Below, one piece after another: positions 1 to 5,318 of a DNA stretch of 6,186 bases (the stretch's first letter is position 1; every line of letters begins with the position of its first letter). This DNA is from an uncultured Austwickia sp. (lineage in GTDB: Bacteria; Actinomycetota; Actinomycetes; Actinomycetales; Dermatophilaceae): NCBI GenBank assembly GCA_934678955.1, contig CAKUSI010000237.1, positions 1-6,186 of the forward strand, written 5' to 3'. The notes under the pieces were generated by a model. The model was not told the origin of the DNA. It made no database searches and saw only the letters and a list, made by a program, of their open reading frames with translations. Position numbers and translations under genes: made by a program.

Positions 1-461
1 GCGAAGTGCGGCATGATGTCGCGGGCCACCTGCCCGATGATCTCGGGGCGGTGGGGGACGTCCCGCCACGCGAGGACCCGCAGGCCCTCCTCGGCGGCGA
101 TGTCGGCGATCTGCGCCATCGCCTCGTACCGCTCTTCCCGGTCCTGGGGCAGGTAGGCCATCCCGACCGCGTATGCCCCCGCCGGAGGCAGCTCGTCCTC
201 CACGAGGTCCTCGACGACCGCGCGCAGGAACGTGTCGGGAATCTGGATCAAGAGGCCGGCCCCGTCCCCGACGAGCGGGTCCGCGCCGGTGGCCCCTCGG
301 TGATCCAGGTTGCGCAGTGCCTCCAGGGCCATCTCCACGATGTCGTGCCCGGGGGTGCCGCGCAGGGTGGCGACCATGGCCACGCCGCAGGCGTCGTGCT
401 CGAACGCCGGATCGTACAGACCGGTGGGGTCGGGGATGGCGGAGAAAGCTCGACCGGACAC
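1..461 (-). CDS. gltB: Glutamate synthase (NADPH) large subunit, N-terminal part
   Basis: Glutamate synthase converts glutamine plus 2-oxoglutarate to two glutamates. The large subunit carries the N-terminal glutaminase domain and the synthase site. The window holds the first 153 codons; the rest continues past the left edge. Translation from GTG at 461 reads FSAIPDPTGLYDP, then HDACGVAMVA, and later NLDHRGATGADPLVGDGAG, all typical of the class II (Ntn-type) glutaminase domain of GltB. Cys25 (codon 389-387) fits the catalytic cysteine that becomes the new N-terminus after removal of a 24-residue propeptide, a usual length. The GTG at 461 is the only plausible start, because the same frame has TGA codons 9 and 18 bases upstream. 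The only purine-rich match (GAGGA) is about 12 bases upstream, so the ribosome-binding site is weak. It is probably transcribed separately from lgt, given the 250-base gap. Family and start are seen; the NADPH-dependent type is inferred from the host group. Confidence 0.95.
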   Translation of the reverse strand, partial: MSGRAFSAIPDPTGLYDPAFEHDACGVAMVATLRGTPGHDIVEMALEALRNLDHRGATGADPLVGDGAGLLIQIPDTFLRAVVEDLVEDELPPAGAYAVGMAYLPQDREERYEAMAQIADIAAEEGLRVLAWRDVPHRPEIIGQVARDIMPHF

Positions 462-625
462 GGAGGGTCACCGTCCTCACGTCATGTGACGGACCTGCGA
501 AGGGCCCGCGAAGCTAGGCCCTGAAGGGACCCGCGTGGTGGAAAAGGAAAGAGAAGGCCGCGCGGCTCGACGCCGAAGCGATGCCCACGCCGAAATGCGG
601 ACCGCCGCGCACACCAGGCGACGAC

Positions 626-640
626 GGCCGGTGCCCGGCC
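626..640. promoter_or_regulatory. Inverted repeat at the predicted gltB transcription start
   Basis: GGCCGG-TGC-CCGGCC is a perfect 6-bp inverted repeat with a 3-base centre. It begins at the base next to the TAGAGT -10 element and covers the predicted start site. It could be an operator for a dimeric repressor, or the first hairpin of the gltB leader. It could also be a weak end-of-transcript hairpin for lgt, but no T-run follows. In sequence this GC-rich, short palindromes also occur by chance. Confidence 0.35.
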
Positions 641-669
641 ACTCTAATCGGGCCGACCCGCCGCGTCAC
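641..669 (-). promoter_or_regulatory. Possible gltB promoter
   Basis: On the minus strand, GTGACG (669-664) and TAGAGT (646-641) are separated by 17 bases. They resemble the -35 TTGACA and the actinobacterial -10 TANNNT of housekeeping sigma-factor promoters. Transcription would begin near 634, leaving a leader of about 170 bases before gltB. The position, just beyond the end of lgt, suits a separate gltB transcript. The -35 match is partial (TGAC only), so this is a weak prediction. Confidence 0.35.
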
Positions 670-711
670 GCTCGGCACCGGACTGCGGCGCAGCTCACGC
701 CATCGGCTGCC

Positions 712-1653
712 TCAGCGGTCCTCGCTCCCAGGGGAATCGCCAGATGGACCGGAGACCACCGGTGCCCGTTCCCGGCGGCGCGCCAGCCAGGCGAACCACG
801 CCGCGCCGCCGAGGAACACCACGATCGAGGTCCACACGTTGAGCCGCAGGCCCAGCAGGTGGTTGGCCTCGTCGATCCGTAGGTTCTCGATCACGACCCG
901 GCCGAGGGTGTAGCCCATGAGGTAGGCCGCGAAGAGTTGTCCGTTCCCCCAGCGCCTCCCCCCGTCCGGCGTCCGCAGGCGGTCCATACCGAACAGCACC
1001 GCCGCGATGAGCAGGCACCACAGGGACTCGTACAGGAACGTGGGCTGGAAGGTGCCGATGACCACCGGCTGGCCGGCGGCGTCCGTGACCGCGCGGCCGG
1101 CCGCGAAGTCCCACTCGTGGATCACCAGCCCCCACGGGAGGTCGGTGGGGCCGCCGTAGAGCTCGTTGTTGAACCAGTTGCCCCACCGGCCCACCGCCTG
1201 CGCGAGGGCCAGCCCGGGTGCGAGGGCGTCGCCGAAGGCCAGGACCGAGATCCCGTAGCGGCGGCAGGCGATCCACGCGCCGAGGGCCCCGAACGCCACC
1301 GCGCCCCAGATGCCGAGCCCGCCCTCCCAGATGGCGAACGCCCGCCAGGGGTCGCCTCCGGGACCGAAGTACGGCTGCGGGGAGGACAGCACGTGATAGA
1401 CGCGGCCTCCGACGATCCCGAAGGGGACCGCCCACAGGGCGACGTCGATGGCCCGGTCCGCGTCGATGCCGCGGGCGGGCAGGCGCCGCGCCGTCACCCA
1501 GGTCGCGAGGATGATGCCTGCCAGCAGACACAGGGCGTACGCGCGGACCGGAATCGGCCCGAGGTTCCAGACCGCGACGTCCGGGCTCGGGAGTTGCGCG
1601 GGAACCGCCGCGGGCAAGGCGATCGCGATCAGGCCCGAGGCGGTGAGGCTCAC
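712..1653 (-). CDS. lgt: Prolipoprotein diacylglyceryl transferase
   Basis: Lgt moves a diacylglyceryl group from phosphatidylglycerol to the lipobox cysteine of prolipoproteins in the cytoplasmic membrane, the first step of lipoprotein maturation. The 313-residue protein has about seven hydrophobic segments between residues 36 and 291. It carries the Lgt signature GRWGNWFNNELYG at 155-167, with Arg156, Asn159 and Glu164 matching E. coli Arg143, Asn146 and Glu151. PTFLYE lies at 204-209, and Arg252/Glu256 match E. coli Arg239/Glu243. At the place of E. coli His103 the segment IWEGGLGIWGA has Trp116. To my recollection this is usual in actinobacterial Lgt proteins. A polar Arg/Ser/Gly tail follows residue 291. 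The GTG start overlaps the stop of the upstream DsbA-like gene as GTGA, which suggests translational coupling; only a weak Shine-Dalgarno match is present. The assignment is secure. Confidence 0.97.
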   Translation of the reverse strand: MSLTASGLIAIALPAAVPAQLPSPDVAVWNLGPIPVRAYALCLLAGIILATWVTARRLPARGIDADRAIDVALWAVPFGIVGGRVYHVLSSPQPYFGPGGDPWRAFAIWEGGLGIWGAVAFGALGAWIACRRYGISVLAFGDALAPGLALAQAVGRWGNWFNNELYGGPTDLPWGLVIHEWDFAAGRAVTDAAGQPVVIGTFQPTFLYESLWCLLIAAVLFGMDRLRTPDGGRRWGNGQLFAAYLMGYTLGRVVIENLRIDEANHLLGLRLNVWTSIVVFLGGAAWFAWLARRRERAPVVSGPSGDSPGSEDR

Positions 1654-2429
1654 TTGCGGGCCGTCTCGAGGACCAGGTTGCGGAAGTCGTCGGCGGTCAT
1701 CTCGTTACGCAGAGCCATGCGCTTGTTGTCCACGTAGAACGAGGGGGTCGAGCGGACGTTCATGGTCTGCGCGGTGTACTCCTCCAGGCCCCGCAGGTAG
1801 GGCACGTACGGACGGTCCGCGACGCACTGCTTCCAGGTGTCGAACGTCGCGCCCTCCAGGCCGGACTCGCGCGCGGCGGCCTCGACGTCGGCGTCGCTGT
1901 AGCCGCTGCCCTCTCCGGAGGGCTGCTTGGCGTAGACCTTGTCGTGGTAGTCCTCGAACTTGCCCGCGTCCGAGGCGCACAGGGCGGCGTTGCCGACCTT
2001 CATCGAGGAGTCGTTGCGCAGGCTGTCGTCCATGAACGTCTTCACGTAGTAGACGACGTTGATGTCACCCTTGGACCCCATGTCCTTGATGGTGGGGCCG
2101 AAGAGGTCCTCTGCGTGCTTGCAGGCCGGGCACTGGAAGTCCTCGAAGATCTGCAGGGTCGGGACGCCCTGACGGAGCACGCCGCCGTTGGTGGCCACCA
2201 CCGGGGCGTGCGGGTCGGCGACGCCCTGCGGAAGCTTGACCTCGCCGGTGTCCGTGGTCGACCCGCCCGCAGGCGGAGAGGCTTCATCGCCCGAGCGGTT
2301 GGCGAGAACGATCGCGGCGATCACCCCCACGACCACGAGGAGGGCCACGACGGCCCCCAGGATGGTGCGGCTCGGGTTGCGCTGGGTTCCGGTGGCCGCG
2401 GCGATCTTGGCCTGGCGGTCGTTCGACAT
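1650..2429 (-). CDS. Membrane-anchored DsbA-like thiol:disulfide oxidoreductase
   Basis: This 259-residue thioredoxin-fold protein probably forms or rearranges disulfides in exported proteins. Residues 1-22 are polar, 23-43 form one hydrophobic segment ending in AIVLAN, and a Ser/Thr/Gly-rich linker (about 45-62) leads to the catalytic domain outside the membrane. The active site is FQCPACK with Cys100 and Cys103. The cis-proline loop is STPSFYV with Pro229, and an alpha-helical insert lies between. This layout fits the DsbA/thioredoxin_4 family common in actinobacteria. Cys151 and Cys202 lie outside the active site and could form a second structural disulfide. There is no lipobox. The ATG start has a good Shine-Dalgarno (AGGAG at 2439-2435, 5 bases away). 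It overlaps lgt downstream and follows a MauE-like gene, its plausible redox partner. Oxidase rather than reductase or isomerase activity is inferred. Confidence 0.9.
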   Translation of the reverse strand: MSNDRQAKIAAATGTQRNPSRTILGAVVALLVVVGVIAAIVLANRSGDEASPPAGGSTTDTGEVKLPQGVADPHAPVVATNGGVLRQGVPTLQIFEDFQCPACKHAEDLFGPTIKDMGSKGDINVVYYVKTFMDDSLRNDSSMKVGNAALCASDAGKFEDYHDKVYAKQPSGEGSGYSDADVEAAARESGLEGATFDTWKQCVADRPYVPYLRGLEEYTAQTMNVRSTPSFYVDNKRMALRNEMTADDFRNLVLETARK

Positions 2430-2434
2430 CGGTT

Positions 2435-2439
2435 CTCCT
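2435..2439 (-). promoter_or_regulatory. Ribosome-binding site of the DsbA-like gene
   Basis: AGGAG on the minus strand lies 5 bases before the ATG at 2429. It is one of the clearest Shine-Dalgarno sequences in the window. It supports this start and independent initiation of the DsbA-lgt pair rather than coupling to the upstream gene. Confidence 0.75.
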
Positions 2440-2503
2440 GGGGTGGCGAGCGGGACTGGCGCAGCGCGCCTTTGGCGGCCGGCGTGGTCGGCGTTCCGAC
2501 CCC

Positions 2504-2532
2504 ACGGTAGGCGATCGGACTGGGACTGTTCT
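2504..2532 (-). promoter_or_regulatory. Possible promoter for the DsbA-like gene and lgt
   Basis: The minus strand has TACCGT (2509-2504), a TANNNT-type -10, with AGAACA (2532-2527) 17 bases upstream as a poor -35. Transcription would begin near 2497, about 68 bases before the ATG. The only support is the gap after the MauE-like gene and the inverted repeat upstream. Read-through from the trp genes is equally possible. Confidence 0.25.
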
Positions 2533-2540
2533 GGACGCCC

Positions 2541-2566
2541 TCCCGCCGTGTCCCTCAGGGGCGGGA
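2541..2566. terminator. GC-rich inverted repeat after the MauE-like gene, possible terminator
   Basis: TCCCGCC (2541-2547) and GGCGGGA (2560-2566) are perfect 7-base complements separated by 12 bases. On the minus strand the hairpin would form about 45 bases after the MauE-like stop. No T-tract follows, so it is not a standard intrinsic terminator, although actinobacteria often use U-less hairpins. It shares 6 bases with the first copy of the 22-bp tandem repeat, so the stem could pair with any of the three copies. Confidence 0.35.
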
Positions 2567-2626
2567 TCGGGCAGCGGCCGGTGCGGGATCAGGCAGCGGC
2601 CGGTGCGGGATCAGGCAGCGGCCGGG
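2561..2626. repeat. Three tandem 22-bp repeats over the 3' end of the MauE-like gene
   Basis: Three head-to-tail 22-bp units occupy 2561-2582, 2583-2604 and 2605-2626, each beginning GCGGGATC on the plus strand and containing GCAGCGGCCGG. Unit 1 differs from unit 2 by G for A at its ninth base; unit 3 differs only at its last base. Unit 3 lies mostly within the MauE-like coding end: it encodes the final PAAA residues and supplies the TGA stop (2613-2611). The other two units are non-coding. Because 22 is not a multiple of three, copy-number changes would leave the protein end intact as long as one TGA-bearing unit remains first. This looks like a replication-slippage minisatellite. Confidence 0.9.
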
Positions 2627-3093
2627 GCGCGCTCGAGGCGAGCGTCCACCGAGAGCGGGCTGCGGGGCCGCCAGAGCAGCCAGGCCGCGCAGGCGGCATA
2701 GCCAATGTCGCGCAGGATCTCCTGCAGATACTGCGGCTCCTGCCCCAGGGCCAGCGACCCGTCACCGCCGAAGCAGCCGCAGTCGATCTCCAGGCCGCGC
2801 GCCCACGCTGAGGCGATCCCCGCCATGAACACGACCAGCAGGAGCAGCGACAACCCCGCGCTCACACGGGTGAAGAGCCCTATGAGCAACAGCAGCCCCA
2901 GGGCCAGCTCGATGATCGGCAGCGCCTGCCCGATCACGGCGGCCACGTCGTAGGGAAAGATCTCGTATGCCTGCACGGCGCGGGCGCTCGTCAGCGGCCG
3001 GCCGATCTTCGTCGAGGCCGCGTAGATCCAGACCCCCGCGAGGACGAGTCTCGCGGCCAGCGACACCCAACGCACCCAGCCCCCCCGCCCCAT
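2611..3093 (-). CDS. MauE/DoxX-like four-helix membrane protein
   Basis: This 160-residue integral membrane protein has four hydrophobic segments at about 10-27, 50-72, 77-98 and 127-141, the layout of the MauE/DoxX superfamily. WIYAASTKIGRP after helix 1 and GLEIDCGCFGG after helix 3 match MauE-type proteins, with Cys105-Gly-Cys107 as the probable redox pair. MauE of methylamine-utilisation clusters works with the thioredoxin-like MauD in disulfide-dependent maturation of methylamine dehydrogenase. No mau genes are present here, so a general role as membrane partner of the adjacent DsbA-like protein is inferred. The ATG at 3093 lies 4 bases after the trpA stop, so the gene is almost certainly co-transcribed with trpBA. 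The 3' end lies in a tandem repeat that supplies the stop codon. The family call is good; substrate and direction of electron flow are unknown. Confidence 0.85.
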   Translation of the reverse strand: MGRGGWVRWVSLAARLVLAGVWIYAASTKIGRPLTSARAVQAYEIFPYDVAAVIGQALPIIELALGLLLLIGLFTRVSAGLSLLLLVVFMAGIASAWARGLEIDCGCFGGDGSLALGQEPQYLQEILRDIGYAACAAWLLWRPRSPLSVDARLERAPAAA

Positions 3094-3097
3094 GCCC
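3066..3097 (-). other. G-run cluster over the MauE-like start codon, possible G-quadruplex
   Basis: In the mRNA sense, five runs of three or more G follow each other between 3097 and 3066, separated by 3, 1, 2 and 6 bases. This fits the usual G3+N1-7 quadruplex pattern. The second run contains the G of the ATG start at 3093-3091, and the first fills the gap after the trpA stop. If it folds in RNA it could lower initiation of the MauE-like gene relative to trpA. The runs are seen; folding is inferred. Confidence 0.5.
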
Positions 3098-3928
3098 TCA
3101 GCCGCCCTCTCCCGCGCGGATCCCCCCGGAGCGGCCTTCGCGGACCCCCGCCGCCAGGTCCGCGGCCAGCGTCCGCAGGGCGGCCAGCCGCTCCTCCCAG
3201 GGCTCCTCCCCGATGAGCGTCTTCACCAGTGCGGACCCGACGATCACGCCGTCCGCGTACGAGGCCACCTGCGCCGCCTGCTCCCGGGTGCTCACCCCGA
3301 GGCCGACGCACAGCGGCAGGTCCGTGACCGCACGGGTCCGGGCGACCAGCACCTCGGCGCCGCTGCTCACCGACGAGCGGGTGCCGGTGACCCCCATCGT
3401 GGAGGCGACGTAGACGAAACCCCGGCAGTGCCGGGCCGTCATGGCAAGCCGGTCCTCCTTGGAGCTGGGGGCGACGAGGTAAATCGGGCACACGTCGTGG
3501 GCGGCAGCCGCCTCCTCCCACTCCCGACCTTCGTCAGGGATCAGGTCGGGGGTGATGACCCCGGAGCCGCCGGCCGCCGCGAACTCGCGCGCGAAGTTGT
3601 CCACCCCGCGGCGCAGGATCGGGTTCCAGTAGCTCATGACCGCAGCCGCGCCGCCGGCCTCGACCACCCCGCGTACCGCCTCGAACACATCGTCCATCCG
3701 CACGCCCCCCGCGAGCGCCCGGGAGGCCGCGTCCTGGATGATCGGGCCGTCCATCATCGGGTCGGAGTACGGGAAGCCCACCTCGACGATGTCCGCCCCC
3801 GCCTCCACCACGGCACGCATCGCCTCGATGGAGCGCGGCACGTCCGGGAAGCCGACGGGCAGGTAGGCGATCAGCGCCGCCCGGTTCTCGCTGCGGGCCG
3901 CCTCCAGGGCCTCTTCCACGCGGGTCAT
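3098..3928 (-). CDS. trpA: Tryptophan synthase alpha subunit
   Basis: TrpA cleaves indole-3-glycerol phosphate to indole and glyceraldehyde 3-phosphate in the cytoplasm and channels indole to TrpB. The 276-residue product is full length for this TIM-barrel family. The signature [11 protein letters not shown] contains Glu49, and Asp60 follows in MMDGP; both are at the numbering of the Salmonella catalytic pair. Phosphate-binding loops are visible as GVTGTR (179-184), GLGVS (209-213) and GSALVK (231-236). The C-terminal tail after about residue 262 is Gly/Arg-rich and probably disordered. ATG at 3928 overlaps the trpB stop as ATGA, and a strong GGAGG (3940-3936) lies 7 bases upstream, inside trpB. 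Coupled translation fits the 1:1 subunit ratio of the alpha2-beta2 complex. No residue expected for catalysis is missing. Confidence 0.98.
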   Translation of the reverse strand: MTRVEEALEAARSENRAALIAYLPVGFPDVPRSIEAMRAVVEAGADIVEVGFPYSDPMMDGPIIQDAASRALAGGVRMDDVFEAVRGVVEAGGAAAVMSYWNPILRRGVDNFAREFAAAGGSGVITPDLIPDEGREWEEAAAAHDVCPIYLVAPSSKEDRLAMTARHCRGFVYVASTMGVTGTRSSVSSGAEVLVARTRAVTDLPLCVGLGVSTREQAAQVASYADGVIVGSALVKTLIGEEPWEERLAALRTLAADLAAGVREGRSGGIRAGEGG

Positions 3929-5181
3929 CGGTCCCCCTCCGCCTGCGCCACGACGTCCTTCTTCTCCTCCAGGTCGACGGGGGAACCCTCCTCGTCCACC
4001 AGGTGGAGCCAGTGGGCCGCGGTGTCCACGTCCTTGTCGCCGCGCCCGGAGAGGTTGATCACGATGATCGCGTCCGTCCCGAGCTCGCGACCGACGCGCA
4101 TGGCCCCCGCCAGGGCGTGCGCGCTCTCCAGGGCAGGCATGATGCCCTCGGTGCGGGTCAGCAGTGAGAATGCCTCCATGGCCTGGTCGTCCGTCGCGTC
4201 GATGTATTCGGCCCGGCCGATCGCGTGCAGGTGGGAATGCTCGGGCCCGACGCTCGGGTAGTCCAACCCCGCCGACACCGAGTGCGAGTCGACGGTCTGG
4301 CCGTCGCTGTCCTGCAGCACGTACGTGGCGGCGCCGTGCAGCACCCCCGGCTCCCCGCCGGAGAACCGCGCGGCGTGCTTACCGGAGGCGACGCCCGAGC
4401 CGCCGGCCTCGACGCCGACCAGCCGCACCGACTCGTCGGGCACGAACGCGTGGAACAGACCCATCGCGTTGGAACCACCTCCCACGCAGGCCACGACCGC
4501 GTCCGGGAGGCGCCCGGTCGCCGCGAGGATCTGCTCGCGGGCCTCTTCGCCGATCACCTTGTGGAAGTCGCGGACCATCTCCGGGAACGGGTGCGGACCG
4601 GTCACCGTGCCGAGGACGTAGTGCGTGGTCTCCACGTTCGTCACCCAGTCGCGCAGCGCCTCGTTGATCGCGTCCTTGAGCGTGGCGCTGCCGTGCTCGA
4701 CGGCCACGACGGTGGCCCCCAGCAGGCGCATCCTCGCCACGTTGAGCGCCTGCCGCTCCGTGTCGCGCTTGCCCATGTAGACGACGCACTCCAGGCCCAT
4801 CAGCGCCGCCGCGGTGGCGGTGGCGACCCCGTGCTGCCCGGCGCCGGTCTCGGCGATGACGCGCTGCTTGCCCATCCGCACGGTCAGCAGGGCCTGCCCC
4901 AGCACGTTGTTGATCTTGTGGGAGCCGGTGTGATTCAGGTCCTCCCGCTTGAGGAACACCCGCGCCCCGCCGCAGTGCTGCGCGAACCGCGGCACCTCGG
5001 TGAGCAGGCTCGGCCGCCCGGTGTAGTCGTGCTGCAGCCGGTCGAGCTCGGCCACGAACGACGGATCCTTCCAGGCCGCCTGGCGGGCGGCGTCCAACTC
5101 CTCCAGCGCCGCGATGAGGGCCTCGGGGACGTAGCGCCCCCCGTACTCACCGAACCGCCCCACCGGCGCGAACTCGCTCAT
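3925..5181 (-). CDS. trpB: Tryptophan synthase beta subunit
   Basis: TrpB condenses indole with L-serine to give tryptophan, using pyridoxal phosphate, in complex with TrpA. The 418-residue protein begins with [11 protein letters not shown], typical of TrpB1-type enzymes. The cofactor lysine is Lys89 in HTGSHKINN (Salmonella Lys87). Glu113 in [10 protein letters not shown] corresponds to catalytic Glu109. The phosphate-binding loop is GGGSNA (234-239), and Ser378 in LSGRGDKD (Salmonella Ser377) contacts the pyridine ring. A short charged tail follows residue 398. ATG at 5181 has GAGGGG just upstream (5190-5185). The start also overlaps the TGA of a possible 46-codon frame as ATGA, and the trpB stop overlaps the trpA start. 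The protein is complete and ordinary. Any unusual control is more likely to lie in the hairpin-rich 133 bases upstream than in the coding region. Confidence 0.98.
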   Translation of the reverse strand: MSEFAPVGRFGEYGGRYVPEALIAALEELDAARQAAWKDPSFVAELDRLQHDYTGRPSLLTEVPRFAQHCGGARVFLKREDLNHTGSHKINNVLGQALLTVRMGKQRVIAETGAGQHGVATATAAALMGLECVVYMGKRDTERQALNVARMRLLGATVVAVEHGSATLKDAINEALRDWVTNVETTHYVLGTVTGPHPFPEMVRDFHKVIGEEAREQILAATGRLPDAVVACVGGGSNAMGLFHAFVPDESVRLVGVEAGGSGVASGKHAARFSGGEPGVLHGAATYVLQDSDGQTVDSHSVSAGLDYPSVGPEHSHLHAIGRAEYIDATDDQAMEAFSLLTRTEGIMPALESAHALAGAMRVGRELGTDAIIVINLSGRGDKDVDTAAHWLHLVDEEGSPVDLEEKKDVVAQAEGDR

Positions 5182-5318
5182 CGTCCCCTCACCGACTGCT
5201 CTCCCATCCTCGCCGCGCGCGCGGACCCCGGGTGCGACCCGGCCGCCGCGCGCGGCGTCTCGATGTGCTCCGCGCGAGGTCGCGCGGTCCTGTTCACGGG
5301 CTCGCCCGTCCGCCTCAC
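5178..5318 (-). CDS. Possible 46-residue Arg-rich peptide between trpC and trpB
   Basis: A GTG-started frame of 46 codons exactly bridges the trpC-trpB gap. Its GTG (5318-5316) overlaps the trpC TGA as GTGA, and its TGA (5180-5178) overlaps the trpB ATG as ATGA. Forty-one of 46 codons end in G or C. The peptide has ten Arg, four Glu and eight Ala, and no Cys, Trp, Phe, Tyr, Leu, Lys or Asp, so it has no evident hydrophobic core or membrane segment. Streptomyces carries a small gene (trpX/trpM) at this position, so this may be a positional counterpart; I cannot show sequence similarity. Against it are four AGG codons, rare in high-GC actinobacteria, a poor Shine-Dalgarno, and the ease of long open frames in GC-rich DNA. 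An alternative start is GTG at 5297. Its role might simply be to carry ribosomes from trpC to trpB. Confidence 0.4.
   Translation of the reverse strand: MRRTGEPVNRTARPRAEHIETPRAAAGSHPGSARAARMGEQSVRGR
5213..5309. promoter_or_regulatory. Cluster of five inverted repeats between trpC and trpB
   Basis: Five perfect inverted repeats lie within 97 bases: 5296-5309 (6-base arms, 2-base centre), 5270-5287 (8-base arms, 2-base centre), 5244-5257 (14-base palindrome), 5228-5242 (6-base arms, 3-base loop) and 5213-5224 (12-base palindrome). Three share CGCGCG cores and could pair with one another, giving alternative RNA folds just before the trpB ribosome-binding site. Possible roles are attenuation, mRNA processing or stabilisation, or translational control of trpB. 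The palindromes are seen; function is inferred, and CG-rich composition makes some of them expected. Confidence 0.5.

Larger units (their letters stand above)
462..711 (-). other. lgt-gltB intergenic region (250 bases)
   Basis: This gap separates the lgt stop from the gltB start and contains no credible gene on either strand. On the minus strand it holds, in order, a possible promoter, a perfect inverted repeat just after its -10 element, a pyrimidine-rich tract (about 540-558), and two near-identical copies of GAAGGG(A)CCCGCG read on the plus strand (499-510 and 523-535). A short inverted repeat, GTCA-TG-TGAC, lies at 481-490, about 20 bases before the gltB start. No clear terminator with a T-tract was found after lgt. 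Confidence 0.6.
2430..2610 (-). other. Gap between the MauE-like and DsbA-like genes (181 bases)
   Basis: This stretch contains two of the three tandem 22-bp repeats, a 7-bp inverted repeat, a weak promoter candidate and the DsbA-like ribosome-binding site. No gene is supported on either strand. It is the only sizeable break between trpC and the end of lgt apart from the trpC-trpB junction, and therefore the likeliest boundary between a trp-MauE transcript and a DsbA-lgt transcript. Confidence 0.6.

Noticed and set aside
469..480. GTG codons at 480 and 471 as gltB starts
   Set aside because: They are out of frame with the GltB sequence; the correct frame has stop codons there, leaving GTG at 461.
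467..486. GlnR-type binding site upstream of gltB
   Set aside because: GTCAC and GTGAC occur, but the intervening GAAAC-like half sites are missing and the spacing is wrong (14 rather than about 17 bases).
937..1737. Long plus-strand open frame opposite lgt
   Set aside because: It is antisense to a gene with all Lgt motifs; its product is low-complexity Arg/Gly/Ala-rich with no domain. Such frames are expected opposite GC-rich genes.
2561..2626. CRISPR array
   Set aside because: The 22-bp units are directly adjacent with no spacers, so this is a tandem repeat.
3092..4261. Plus-strand frame of 389 codons opposite trpA and trpB
   Set aside because: Antisense shadow of two certain genes; no recognisable domain.
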